A DNA stretch of 64,000 bases from Mucinivorans hirudinis (GCA_000723505.1 HG934468.1:2512798-2576797), one strand, 5' to 3'. Positions 53,552 through 62,262 are shown, numbered from the stretch's first letter. The notes: a model not told the origin generated them from the letters alone. A program made the numbers and translations.

Positions 53552-53914
53552 TCACGCACCATTTTCGATGGATTTTATTACGTTATCAATCTCTTTGGCG
53601 AGTGTTTCGGACTCGGTTTTCGCTGCGAAATACCCTGCTTGATTGGCTCGTTTGGCAATCTGATTTAGGTTGTTTGCCATACCTGTGAGCTTGGTTATCA
53701 GTTGCAGGTGGGTGGTGGTAAGCCGCTCTTTGACGGTGGAGTTTCGCAAGGCACTGCGGATGTATTCGCTTATGGTCAGTCCTGCTGTACTCGCATTTCT
53801 TAGCAATGCTTTGTACTCAATCAGCCCCAATTTTATGGAGGCTCGATACTGCCATCGGTCAATCGCCTCTTTCTTAGGGCGACCGTTCTCATTTCTATTT
53901 TTTATCGTTTTCAT
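53552..53914 (-). CDS. MobC-like relaxosome protein (120 aa)
   Basis: Ribbon-helix-helix-type accessory protein: RASIKLGLIEYKALLRNAST, GLTISEYIRSALRN and LTGMANNLNQIAKRANQAGY, the MobC pattern. It assists relaxase binding at oriT. The inverted repeat at 53950-53968 directly upstream is a candidate oriT part. Confidence 0.88.
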   Translation of the reverse strand: MKTIKNRNENGRPKKEAIDRWQYRASIKLGLIEYKALLRNASTAGLTISEYIRSALRNSTVKERLTTTHLQLITKLTGMANNLNQIAKRANQAGYFAAKTESETLAKEIDNVIKSIENGA

Positions 53915-53949
53915 TATCTTGTTTTTTAGTCAGACCATCGGGATTCACT

Positions 53950-53968
53950 GTTTCTGTCTGACAGAAAC
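53950..53968. repeat. Inverted repeat upstream of mobC, candidate oriT
   Basis: GTTTCTGTC, one T, GACAGAAAC: a perfect 9-bp inverted repeat in the 93-bp gap before the mobilization genes. Location fits an oriT or an operator of the mob operon. No nick-site consensus could be checked. Confidence 0.45.
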
Positions 53969-54007
53969 ACAAACTTGCTTAGTAAACTCCCATAAATTAC
54001 AGTTACC

Positions 54008-54289
54008 CTACTCATCATCATTGTTTTCTGATTTAGAACCTCCGGTAAATTCGATGTACTGCTCTTCTCTTATCTCCTCCAGCAGCGGTCTGTAAGTCTC
54101 GATATGGTGGCGCAGGATGGTGTCGATTAGAGATGCCGTTGTCACGTGTTGGTCTCGGAATAGGTGGGAGATAATCTTCATCTTCGCGTGGGTCTCGGCA
54201 CTCACATAAAGCACTTGACGGTCACGGATTCTGATGTCTCGGCAAAAAGTCTCGATATATTTCTCTCGTGAAATCTGTTTTGTTTTCAT
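54008..54289 (-). CDS. DUF3408-type protein (93 aa)
   Basis: Contains QVLYVSAETHAKMKIISHLF and TASLIDTILRHHIETYRPLL, the pattern of DUF3408 proteins of Bacteroidetes conjugative and mobilizable elements, probably ribbon-helix-helix DNA-binding proteins. It lies four bases after the primase gene and 93 bases before mobC. Confidence 0.85.
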   Translation of the reverse strand: MKTKQISREKYIETFCRDIRIRDRQVLYVSAETHAKMKIISHLFRDQHVTTASLIDTILRHHIETYRPLLEEIREEQYIEFTGGSKSENNDDE

Positions 54290-54292
54290 AAC

Positions 54293-55213
54293 TTATATAT
54301 TTCTTGATTTCGATGTTGGTCTATTGTTTGATTTATGGATTGGTGTCCGCATAGATTCCTTTATTGGCTCCAGTGCTGATTTCAGTCTGTGTGCCACTAT
54401 GTATTCGTTCAGGTCTTTGTGGTTTCTGTAAAATGGCGATTGGTCGATGGTCTCACGTCCCAACCTTTCAACGGCTGCGAATGCTCGCCTGCCTGATTCG
54501 TCATTATCCAAAAAGCAGTGGATTGTCTGGTGCTGTTTCAAAAACTCTTCGGCTCGGTGGAGGTTGTGGACGGAGTTCAGCACTGCCATATCCACAGTTG
54601 GGCGAATGGCGTTTTTCAAGGTGAGGTAGGAGAGCATATCCATAAATCCCTCGATGAGCAGACAAGTGGGCGAGCTGCTGCCGATGGTAGTCGGAGATTT
54701 GGGTGACGTACTGCCTTTGAAGTACTCGTTGCGAAGTTCCCAACCTCCGGCATCGCTCTGAAATCCGATGGCAAAGAATGGTTTGCCGTTTGTGGTGTAG
54801 TGAACCTCACGGCAATACTCTCGTGCGATGTCGAGGTTTATGGAGCGTTTCGACTGGAGATAGTTTATCAGGTGGTGATTCTGTAATGGTTTTACGGACA
54901 CGATTTGCATAGTTGACTGTACTGGCTCTGTTGATTCACTACGATGAAATGAAAAGTTGCTGCCGTTTTCGAGTTTGGCAATAGCTTCATTAATGGTGCA
55001 GCCGTCGAGCTTCATCACAAGGTCGATTATAGAACCACCCTCGCCCGAACCGAAATCGTACCACAGGTTTTTATTGTAGTCCACTTTGAAACTCGGAGCA
55101 GTTTCGCTGCGGAATGGCGACACGTACATTCCATAACCTGTTCGTTCTTGTTTTGGCAAAACTCCCTGCTCGGCAAGGAAGTTTTTGATATTTATATCTT
55201 TTACGTTGTACAT
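54293..55213 (-). CDS. DnaG-like primase with toprim domain (306 aa)
   Basis: N-terminal CHC2-like region in reduced form (GMYVSPFRSETAPSFKVDYN and WYDFGSGEGGSIIDLVM) followed by a toprim domain: CLLIEGFMDMLSYLTL (about residue 188) and HCFLDNDESGRRAF. Primases of this kind support replication of mobilizable elements after transfer. Iteron-like repeats lie in the gap upstream (55227-55357). Confidence 0.88.
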   Translation of the reverse strand: MYNVKDINIKNFLAEQGVLPKQERTGYGMYVSPFRSETAPSFKVDYNKNLWYDFGSGEGGSIIDLVMKLDGCTINEAIAKLENGSNFSFHRSESTEPVQSTMQIVSVKPLQNHHLINYLQSKRSINLDIAREYCREVHYTTNGKPFFAIGFQSDAGGWELRNEYFKGSTSPKSPTTIGSSSPTCLLIEGFMDMLSYLTLKNAIRPTVDMAVLNSVHNLHRAEEFLKQHQTIHCFLDNDESGRRAFAAVERLGRETIDQSPFYRNHKDLNEYIVAHRLKSALEPIKESMRTPIHKSNNRPTSKSRNI

Positions 55214-55226
55214 AAGCTGTTTTTTT

Positions 55227-55357
55227 TGTGAGAATGTGAGAAAATCCCATCAATCTCCTGTGAAATAAAAAGTTAAGTAGCTCACAAACTTCTAACACAA
55301 TTTCAAAGTGTGAGAATACACCGTTTGTAAATGTGAGAAAGTGAGTAGAGTGTGAGT
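55227..55357. repeat. Iteron-like TGTGAGA repeats between primase and helicase genes
   Basis: TGTGAGA occurs at 55227-55233, 55235-55241, 55309-55315 and 55332-55338, with TGTGAGT near 55351. All are on the plus strand in an otherwise AT-rich 196-bp gap. A replication origin or regulatory sites are possible. Confidence 0.5.
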
Positions 55358-55409
55358 TTTTTGTGAAATTAGATATATAATAGATAATCAAAGTATTATA
55401 TATCACAAT

Positions 55410-56603
55410 CTAACAAACTAACAGAATTGCATTCAACCGCTCTTTGGTGATGGTGTAGTACCGTCCAGTGGCGGTCTTTCGCTCGGTACTGCCGTCGTTG
55501 CGTAGAGCGTAAGTCGAATAGTATTGCGATGCTGGCGATGGCTGCAACTCCCAATTGTGTTGCAAAATTCTCCGTAGGTGGGGATGCTCTACCCGAATAC
55601 CTCTCACCTCCAACATACCCACCATATCCACCACACAAAACATCAGTTCCGTGAGCTGCTCGACCTCCATTATCTCGGCAAGGATTTGGAGCATCTCGTT
55701 TTCTGCCTTATTGCGGTTGTGGTTTATCATCTTACGCAAAGCATTGGTAATTAATAGGTCGTGCCGAAACCACATTCGGGACTCTTTGGTAGTGGTGAGC
55801 CGACGATGCAACAAGTGCCACAGCAATGCAGGTAGCTCCTTTTTCATTTCACTGAGAAGGTTGGGGTTATCAGTGGCAAGGGTTGGAATTTTCCGCACCC
55901 AGTAGCGTGTCTCGCCCTGCTCGATGTAGATGGGGTTCAGTTCGTTGTTGGAGTTCAGAACGAATTTTGCGAAAAACTCTACCTCATTGCGGTCTTTGCC
56001 TTTGGCTTCAGATTTATAACTGCGTGCGGTTGAGAGGTTTTTAATTCGCTCGGAGTCCTCTTTTCTGTCGAGAAGCACTTCATCAACGGCAACTATCAAT
56101 TTTGTCGCCCAATCAGAATTGAACTGACTGCGAAAATCCTCGTTGGTATTGAAGGTCATATTTGCCCCAAAAATCGCTTTGAGCAGATTTAGGAATGTGG
56201 TCTTACCTGTATTTTTCTCTTTAGATACCAATAAGATAATCGGCAGACGTTGGAGCGGTTGCGTATAGAGCAACTGCAAGTAATCAAGCCCCATTTCGTA
56301 CTGCTCCCCAAAAATATGGCGTAAAAACGCCTCTATTTTCAGAAGCTGACCTTGCTGCGGTTCAATCTCCACAGGCTCGTAATCATTGAGGAATGTGCCG
56401 ATGGTGCGTTGGTAGTTGGTGTGGCTCGGAACGCAACAAAAGCCGTCGTACTTCTCAATCAATGGTTTAATATCTGCTGAGTGGTCTCTCCTGAAAGTTT
56501 CATAATTCCATACCACTCGCATTTCGATAAAATCACCACTCAATAGCGGTTTGCGGACAATCTTATACAAGGTTGTAGCCACTCGGATATATCTATCTTC
56601 CAT
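55410..56603 (-). CDS. SF3/D5-type helicase (VirE/DUF5906-like, 397 aa)
   Basis: ATPase with Walker A SKEKNTGKTTFLNLL (about residue 130), Walker B IVAVDEVLLDRKE and the motif C-like KFVLNSNNELNPIYI ending in Asn. This is the arrangement of DUF5906/D5-type primase-associated helicases. An Arg-finger region RYWVRKIP follows. Upstream of the primase gene, downstream of the DUF3853 gene (two-base gap), so replication genes form one operon from the promoter at 56976. Confidence 0.87.
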   Translation of the reverse strand: MEDRYIRVATTLYKIVRKPLLSGDFIEMRVVWNYETFRRDHSADIKPLIEKYDGFCCVPSHTNYQRTIGTFLNDYEPVEIEPQQGQLLKIEAFLRHIFGEQYEMGLDYLQLLYTQPLQRLPIILLVSKEKNTGKTTFLNLLKAIFGANMTFNTNEDFRSQFNSDWATKLIVAVDEVLLDRKEDSERIKNLSTARSYKSEAKGKDRNEVEFFAKFVLNSNNELNPIYIEQGETRYWVRKIPTLATDNPNLLSEMKKELPALLWHLLHRRLTTTKESRMWFRHDLLITNALRKMINHNRNKAENEMLQILAEIMEVEQLTELMFCVVDMVGMLEVRGIRVEHPHLRRILQHNWELQPSPASQYYSTYALRNDGSTERKTATGRYYTITKERLNAILLVC

Positions 56604-56605
56604 GT

Positions 56606-56911
56606 CTATCGTCCTCCTGTTTTACGCCCTGCAAGCTCCATAGCAAGTTCGGCATCTACGATAATTTTTCGCCCTATTTGCGTGATTGCTTGGTCGATTT
56701 TTCCGCTCTTCTTGATTCGGTGGGCGGTCGGCATACTGCACCCGAATAGCCGGGCGATACCTACTATTCCATAGACGTGTTTTTTAGTGGTGCTATCTAT
56801 TGCAGGCGTGAGAGCGGTGGCGGTTGTTGCTCCGGTATTTTGTTGCAGGTATAGAAACTCTTCACCTGTCATTTGCCAAATCGGCTTCTCTTTTAAATGA
56901 TCAATATTCAT
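56606..56911 (-). CDS. DUF3853-type HTH protein (101 aa)
   Basis: KHVYGIVGIARLFGCSMPTA and the following HRIKKSGKIDQAITQIGRKI are the signature of DUF3853, a helix-turn-helix family near replication genes of Bacteroides elements. First gene of the replication operon and a probable regulator of it. Confidence 0.88.
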   Translation of the reverse strand: MNIDHLKEKPIWQMTGEEFLYLQQNTGATTATALTPAIDSTTKKHVYGIVGIARLFGCSMPTAHRIKKSGKIDQAITQIGRKIIVDAELAMELAGRKTGGR

Positions 56912-56975
56912 TTTACAGTGTTATTTGAATGAAACAATAGCCTTGTACTCGGGCTGTTAACTTGTTCGAACACTG

Positions 56976-56983
56976 CAAAGGTA
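56976..56983 (-). promoter_or_regulatory. -7 promoter box of the replication operon
   Basis: TACCTTTG on the minus strand, 65 bases before the DUF3853 start. Confidence 0.6.
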
Positions 56984-57023
56984 GAGGGTGATATAAGTGG
57001 TGTGGATGTGGTATGAAATAAAA

Positions 57024-57048
57024 CAGTCGCCTGAATATCAGACGACTG
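57024..57048 (-). terminator. Terminator after the 338-aa gene
   Basis: CAGTCGTCTGA and TCAGGCGACTG on the minus strand form a 10-bp stem with one mismatch and a 3-base loop, followed by TTTTATTT. Confidence 0.75.
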
Positions 57049-57116
57049 CAAAATTATTTTAAGTGGTAAAAGTGGTGGACAGGTGGTGAAATGATACTCT
57101 TTGAGGTTTTATGAGT

Positions 57117-58133
57117 CTATTGTCCCAAAATAGACTTCAACTCCTTGGCGAACTGCACAGATTTTTGGCTCGGAATATCAGATACAGGCTCACGATATTT
57201 TGAGCCGTAGTAGCTCTCGGATATTTCCAATTTGCGAAGCATATCGCCACGCCATACGGCTTTGTCTGCTCCTTTAATCTTCTCGCTGAGACAGTGAATC
57301 AGATAACACATCCGTGTTTTCTCGCCAGACTTGATTTTCAGCACAGCCGCTGTGACTTGATTGTTAAGAGTAGCATACAAATCAAGTTCTGAAATCGCTT
57401 CAAACTGCTGGTCGTTACATAGCTTATGAATAGCCGAAACAAGCCCCATATCGAAATACGCTGCCGACGGAGCAGTTGGTGCAACTGGTGCAACGGTTGG
57501 CGTAACTGTTTTTATTTCAGTGGGCAGATATTTTTCGACAATCTCTTGGAAGGTCTCCAACAAATCGCACAGGCTGGGGAAAGGATTAAAATGGTATCTT
57601 TTGGCAATCGCATCGCACTCTTTATGCTTTTGATATATTTCATAAAGTTGTTCGGTGATGGCTTGATGTTGTGCGAGTGCTGATTCGTACTTATTCCAAG
57701 CATCATCATCGCTCAAGCCTTCGGGACGATCTACATCTTGATTTACCATTGCTGCATACTCACAAAACTCAGCCCCACAACTATTTAGCTTCGGGATAAG
57801 TTCTTCTATCTCACTGTGATGGTTCATCTCGATATTATTGCTAATACATTCGGGCTCAGCTTCATCAAATACAGCATCACTTTCGTAATATATTTCCAGA
57901 ATTTTATCGAGTTCGCCTTTGAGACTCGACAATACTATCGCCAATGTCTGCTTGTCCTTTTCAAAAAGCATATCTAGCATCATCTTCTCGAACTGCCCCA
58001 CATCACGGTGCGTATAATAGAAATCCACAGCCTTGCGGAAGGCGTCGAAATCCATCTCATCAAGCTCAATGAAATCGGTGTATATTGTTCGTAGCTGCTG
58101 AAGCTGCGGTAAAAATTCTGTGATTTGGCTCAT
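57117..58133 (-). CDS. Hypothetical protein (338 aa)
   Basis: Unknown family. Long acidic helical protein in two parts joined by a Pro/Thr/Ala-rich linker (VTPTVAPVAPTAPSAAYFD, about residues 212-230). The C-terminal part resembles in tone the RteC-like regions of Bacteroides elements (MCYLIHCLSEKIKGADKAVW), but I cannot claim it. It lies 7 bases after the AlbA_2 gene and ends at a terminator. Confidence 0.6.
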   Translation of the reverse strand: MSQITEFLPQLQQLRTIYTDFIELDEMDFDAFRKAVDFYYTHRDVGQFEKMMLDMLFEKDKQTLAIVLSSLKGELDKILEIYYESDAVFDEAEPECISNNIEMNHHSEIEELIPKLNSCGAEFCEYAAMVNQDVDRPEGLSDDDAWNKYESALAQHQAITEQLYEIYQKHKECDAIAKRYHFNPFPSLCDLLETFQEIVEKYLPTEIKTVTPTVAPVAPTAPSAAYFDMGLVSAIHKLCNDQQFEAISELDLYATLNNQVTAAVLKIKSGEKTRMCYLIHCLSEKIKGADKAVWRGDMLRKLEISESYYGSKYREPVSDIPSQKSVQFAKELKSILGQ

Positions 58134-58140
58134 AGTTCAG

Positions 58141-59529
58141 TTATAGTTCAGTCTTTAAAATCCAATATCCTCCCGTCTTTAAAGCACCTCTAAATTCAAT
58201 TTTGTTTGCTTCTTTGAGTTTGGCAAGGTGTCGTTTGATAGTTTTCAGACTCTTACCTGTTAGTTTAGAGAGGCTTGGGGCAGATATCCCCTCTTGTCTT
58301 TTGATTAAATCAAATAGGGTATCCTCAAAATTTATAGGGTCATTTATAGGGTCATTTATAGGGTCATTTATAGGGTCATACCCTGTAACTTTATCGGGTC
58401 GCCTAAAAGTTATCGTAAAGAATCCCTTTGTCTCAAAAGTTGGTTCAGGCAAACCTGCTTTAATCATCGCCTCACGCATACGAGGGATACCCGATGCCAC
58501 ACGTTCCACTAAGTGCATACGTGTGAAAAGCCCGAAGACAAGAGGGTTTCTCGAAGCACTCTTACGTCCAAAGTTTTCAGCTACTTCTGAAAGGAGTCCG
58601 CCCGGATTGGATATTTCTACACGATCATCATAAATCTCAACCATCGTATTTGCCCCCTGCTCGTAATAATCTCTGTGAGCAAGTGCATTGATTATCGCCT
58701 CTTTGAACACCTCCAACGGTATCTCCCAAACCTCCTTGCGAGGTCCCATACCCTCGATGATGTAAGCGACTTTGAGTTTATCCTTTATCCACGCCTCCGC
58801 TTGCAAGTATTGATTATAGAGTGTTCCTCCATACGTTTTATCGTCAATAATATGAACTCTTGAAGTGCCCTTAAAAAGCACACAACGAGTAATTGCTTGT
58901 GGGAAACGGTTTTCGGGGTGCTTGGCAAAAAACATTACACCACCATTTTTTATCTCATCGCTTTTTTCAAATACTTGTAAATTTTCTAATATTTGGTGAG
59001 TGGGTACATTTTTGGTGATGCCTGCTTCAAGGCAGAATATGTCGAAGTTTTCCTCGTCAAACTCTTTGTCGAAATTGAAATCATCGCACGGAATAGCATC
59101 GAAGAATATCTTATTGGCACGTTGAAAAAAGCTGCGTATCTCCTCGGCAGTAGTCAGTTTCTGTGAATTAGCACTCTCTCTTACATATATAGAACCCGAA
59201 AGCACATAGGGTCTATCCTTTCCCGATGGCACATCAAGCACCCAAACGATTTTGCCATCAACATCGACTTGGTAAATATCGACTTTGAGAGTTGGGGAAA
59301 TATCTCGAATAGTATCCTGTATTGCCGACCGCTTGGGATTATCAATCTCTGCACCTACTATCCGTCCGCTGTCATCAACTCCGATTAGCACATAACCACC
59401 TTCGCTATTGGCAAAGGCACACACCTCTTGCGAGAGCTCCCGAACTTTGGCAGGTACTCTCAATTTGAAATCTACATTATACCCTTCACCACTTGCGACT
59501 AAGGCTTTTATATCTTCTGCTGATAACAT
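58141..59529 (-). CDS. AlbA_2-domain ATP-binding protein with winged helix (462 aa)
   Basis: Schlafen-type AlbA_2 domain at the N-terminus (EGYNVDFKLRVP and EVCAFANSEGGYVLIGVDDS), then an ATPase-like region with FKEAIINALAHRDY and VEISNPGGLL, and a C-terminal winged helix (ISAPSLSKLTGKSLKTIKRH). Such proteins are usually described as putative transcriptional regulators. A 12-bp tandem repeat encodes four successive PIND units in the linker before the winged helix (58331-58378). The -7 box at 59581-59588 is 52 bases upstream. Confidence 0.85.
   Translation of the reverse strand: MLSAEDIKALVASGEGYNVDFKLRVPAKVRELSQEVCAFANSEGGYVLIGVDDSGRIVGAEIDNPKRSAIQDTIRDISPTLKVDIYQVDVDGKIVWVLDVPSGKDRPYVLSGSIYVRESANSQKLTTAEEIRSFFQRANKIFFDAIPCDDFNFDKEFDEENFDIFCLEAGITKNVPTHQILENLQVFEKSDEIKNGGVMFFAKHPENRFPQAITRCVLFKGTSRVHIIDDKTYGGTLYNQYLQAEAWIKDKLKVAYIIEGMGPRKEVWEIPLEVFKEAIINALAHRDYYEQGANTMVEIYDDRVEISNPGGLLSEVAENFGRKSASRNPLVFGLFTRMHLVERVASGIPRMREAMIKAGLPEPTFETKGFFTITFRRPDKVTGYDPINDPINDPINDPINFEDTLFDLIKRQEGISAPSLSKLTGKSLKTIKRHLAKLKEANKIEFRGALKTGGYWILKTEL
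58331..58378. repeat. Four tandem 12-bp repeats within the AlbA_2 gene
   Basis: TTTATAGGGTCA four times in a row, coding for PIND repeats. Copy-number change would keep the frame and only vary the linker length. Confidence 0.9.
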
Positions 59530-59580
59530 AATTTTATTGCTTTTCTATTTGTGTTATCACTGTTGACACAATTCATAATA

Positions 59581-59588
59581 CAAAGATA
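59581..59588 (-). promoter_or_regulatory. -7 promoter box of the AlbA_2 gene
   Basis: TATCTTTG on the minus strand, 52 bases before the ATG at 59529. The rest of the gap to 59818 holds no gene. Confidence 0.55.
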
Positions 59589-59818
59589 ATCAGTTTCGTT
59601 TGTAGTTTATGAAATTTCCTAAACTTTATCGTATATGCTGATAATCTACTACTTGAATCATATTTATAGTAATTCATTAAACCCAGAGTTATTATAAGTA
59701 TGTTTATAATTCACGAGACTGCATTACTTTTTCAGCCTCTCTATAAATATCTCTTTTATTTGCCTATCTGTGTGCCAAGGCACTTGTTTGCGTCACTCTA
59801 TTATTGCAGGTATATTTA

Positions 59819-60622
59819 TCATATCTCGTCTATCTCAATATCAGTATTAATTTTTATTCTCCACCTTTTATTTAATTCGGTATGTTCCGAAGAATTATGC
59901 ACATCTAAAATAATGTAGTTCAGCCTTCTATTGGTCTTTAGAATTTGCTCATAGATAACATCTGCCTGCTCTTGCTCCTCTAAAACCACTTCTAAGAGAT
60001 ACCCTAAACGTTGTAAAGTACTAATATTAAAGAACTCTAACAAAGCATCTATTTTATCTCTAAAATCGGTTAGCTCAATTAACTCTGATAGCAGGGTTGT
60101 CACTCTTGCTAAACCGCCTACATAGTGGCTATACTGAACTAAATCTACGGCTGTTAGCTCTGCATTTGAGTAACGTATTGTCCCGGTTTGTGAGTTCTTT
60201 TGCAATAGAAATTGTGCAGGAATATTAGTTCGAAATATCCATTCAAGTATCGGATTCTTGCTTTTTGATACATTTGCACTCGGACGCAATGTCGTAATGT
60301 AAAATCTCTGAGGGCGTTGGTGTGCCGCACCTAATATCTCAGCTGCACTCAGTAATGAAATGTAGTAGGGCTTGTTGATGTACGACATCAATTGGTCTAC
60401 ATAATAGAGTGGCGGAATAACTCCTTTTGAGGCGTACTGCACAGGTATTATTACATAGAATCCCTTATACACAGAAGTTACAACCTTTCGCGAACTTAAT
60501 CGGTATAATTCATTTCTAATAAGTTCATAACCCATCTTAGGGAACGCCAATTGCAGCTCCTCTACACTAAAATGCGAAGAACCTCCAATCTCTTTTTCCT
60601 TTATCCAATCTCTTATTGTCAT
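59819..60622 (-). CDS. AbiEi-like antitoxin, no toxin partner adjacent (267 aa)
   Basis: Winged-helix N-terminus (SHFSVEELQLAFPKMGYELI and RLSSRKVVTSVYKGFYVIIP), then the AbiEi body (PYYISLLSAAEILGAAHQRP, RYSNAELTAVDLVQYSHYVG). The start at 60622 is chosen because the -7 box at 60646-60653 overlaps the earlier Met. An AbiEii-type gene is not beside it; the gap to 59529 is empty. It may be an orphan regulator or counteract a toxin elsewhere. Confidence 0.82.
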   Translation of the reverse strand: MTIRDWIKEKEIGGSSHFSVEELQLAFPKMGYELIRNELYRLSSRKVVTSVYKGFYVIIPVQYASKGVIPPLYYVDQLMSYINKPYYISLLSAAEILGAAHQRPQRFYITTLRPSANVSKSKNPILEWIFRTNIPAQFLLQKNSQTGTIRYSNAELTAVDLVQYSHYVGGLARVTTLLSELIELTDFRDKIDALLEFFNISTLQRLGYLLEVVLEEQEQADVIYEQILKTNRRLNYIILDVHNSSEHTELNKRWRIKINTDIEIDEI

Positions 60623-60645
60623 ACGTCGTGCAGCTATTTGTGTTG

Positions 60646-60653
60646 CAAAGATA
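60646..60653 (-). promoter_or_regulatory. -7 promoter box of the orphan AbiEi gene
   Basis: TATCTTTG on the minus strand, 24 bases before the ATG at 60622. Confidence 0.6.
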
Positions 60654-60734
60654 ATCATTTATTGATTACTATTGCAACGACATTAGCATTTATTTGCTCT
60701 AATCTTATTCATTTTTAGTTTCTAAGCACCCTAA

Positions 60735-62039
60735 TTACAGCTTATTAAATTTGTCCATCGCATTTGCCTTAACTTTATCGGCAATGTCGATATAGGGCTT
60801 CATCGCTTTGTAGTCGCTGTGCCCTGTCCACTTCATCACCACTTGCGGAGAAATATCTAACGACAAAGCATTGCAGATAAAAGTTCTACGCCCTGCGTGT
60901 GTGCCGAGTAGTGCGTATTTAGGCGACACTACATCGATCCGCTCGTTGCCTTTGTAATAGGTTTCTCGCACAGGTTCATCAATTCCTGCCAGTTCCGCTA
61001 ACTCCTTTAAGTAGTCATTCATTTTCTGATTTGTTATGACGGGAAGCACTTTATAATGCTCAAACGCAACATCTTTGTATTTGTCGAGAATAGCCCGGCT
61101 ATGGTTATTGAGTTCAATAATGAGGCTATCGGCAGTCTTGACTGTTGTAATCTCGATATGATTCTCTTTCACATCGCTACGACGGAGATTAAACACATCC
61201 GAATATCTTAACCCTGTGAAACAGAGAAATAAAAATACATCTCGCACTCGCTCCAGATATTGCTTGGTAGGTGGTATCTCGTAATCTCTGAGCTGCTCCA
61301 ACTCCTCCCACGTTAGATATATCACCTTTTTTGGGGTACTCTTCAACTTGGGCTTAAACATATCGTAAGCATTGTTTTTGGTGTGCCCTTTCTTGAAACT
61401 CCATTTGAGAAACCATTTCAAAAATCCCATCTGTTTACCGATGGTGCTGTTACGCATCCCTCTGGTGTCACGTAGGTAAGATACGTACTCATTCAGCCCA
61501 TACTGATCAAAAAACTCAAATGTAAGCCCTTTTTTGAAAGCAGTTAAGTGATTCTTGACTGCTGCAAATTTCTCGTAGGTGGATTCTGTCCAGTCATTTT
61601 GCACGCCACACTCCTTCACAAACTCATCGAATACGACAAAAAGATCGGATTTTTTTGCCTTCCCTCTGGTTGCTTGGCTTTTTTGCTTCTTCTGGGGTGT
61701 AGGGTTTAACTTCTCAGCAAACGCCTCCTTTACCTGCTCCGGTGTCGGTTCCGTCCCTTTACCTTCAAAATCTTGGAAAATCTCATTTATGTAGGCTTCA
61801 TACCTTGCAATATCGGTATTGATTTGTAAGGCAGACTGCTTTTGCTTGTTGGTGACGTTGTTTTTCACTCGCTGCTTTGCCGAATCCCACTTTGCTGCAT
61901 CAATTCGATAGCCGGTAGTAAAATCGATTCTCTTGCCACCGAAAAACACCTGCAAGCGTATGGGTACATTCTCAACCACAGGCACGCCATCTTTCTTCCG
62001 ATTCTCAATGGCTATTCTTATGCTTCGTTTTATATTCAT
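60735..62039 (-). CDS. Integrase of the 18.9-kb element (434 aa)
   Basis: Complete tyrosine recombinase. N-terminal arm-binding domain with VPIRLQVFFGGKRIDFTTGY, basic linker (PTPQKKQKSQATRGKAKKSD), core-binding domain, and a full catalytic set: Arg in FTGLRYSDVF, Lys in TTVKTADSL, HAGRR, His in WTGHSD and Tyr in MKPYIDIAD. Unlike the other integrases here it keeps the first catalytic Arg. It lies 190 bases from the right att repeat with TACACCAAAA arms between. A -7 box TAACTTTG (62065-62072) is 26 bases before the ATG. Confidence 0.95.
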   Translation of the reverse strand: MNIKRSIRIAIENRKKDGVPVVENVPIRLQVFFGGKRIDFTTGYRIDAAKWDSAKQRVKNNVTNKQKQSALQINTDIARYEAYINEIFQDFEGKGTEPTPEQVKEAFAEKLNPTPQKKQKSQATRGKAKKSDLFVVFDEFVKECGVQNDWTESTYEKFAAVKNHLTAFKKGLTFEFFDQYGLNEYVSYLRDTRGMRNSTIGKQMGFLKWFLKWSFKKGHTKNNAYDMFKPKLKSTPKKVIYLTWEELEQLRDYEIPPTKQYLERVRDVFLFLCFTGLRYSDVFNLRRSDVKENHIEITTVKTADSLIIELNNHSRAILDKYKDVAFEHYKVLPVITNQKMNDYLKELAELAGIDEPVRETYYKGNERIDVVSPKYALLGTHAGRRTFICNALSLDISPQVVMKWTGHSDYKAMKPYIDIADKVKANAMDKFNKL

Positions 62040-62064
62040 CGTTCTTTGATTTTTAATCTCGCTG

Positions 62065-62072
62065 CAAAGTTA
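62065..62072 (-). promoter_or_regulatory. -7 promoter box of the element integrase
   Basis: TAACTTTG on the minus strand. It is close to the arm-like repeats at 62091, so integrase binding could repress its own promoter. Confidence 0.6.
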
Positions 62073-62090
62073 TAACAAATTCCCGAAAAC

Positions 62091-62112
62091 TACACCAAAA
62101 GTTACACCAAAA
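62091..62112. repeat. Two TACACCAAAA repeats at the right element end
   Basis: Copies at 62091-62100 and 62103-62112, matching the pair at 43343-43364. Candidate arm-type sites of the integrase. Confidence 0.65.
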
Positions 62113-62227
62113 AATGTGATTGTCCATAAATCCATCTGATAGCTATTGAAGTTATCAAACATCATAAAATACTATATTACAGCGATTTGATATTATATGA
62201 TATTTTATGAGGGTTCAGGAGAAAGAG

Positions 62228-62240
62228 CCTCTCTCTCCGC
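62228..62240. repeat. Right direct repeat of the 18.9-kb element (candidate attR)
   Basis: CCTCTCTCTCCGC, followed here by CA so that CTCTCTCC-G-CCA reads like a tRNA-Ser 3' end with CCA. The left copy is at 43297-43309. The 458-bp gap 62040-62497 holds this site, the arms, a terminator and two promoters. Confidence 0.7.
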
Positions 62241-62262
62241 CAAAAGCGAAAGCAATTTAAAG

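Noticed and set aside
58331-58378. Tandem TTTATAGGGTCA repeats as regulatory or CRISPR-like
   Set aside because: They lie in frame within a well-supported gene and encode a simple PIND repeat.
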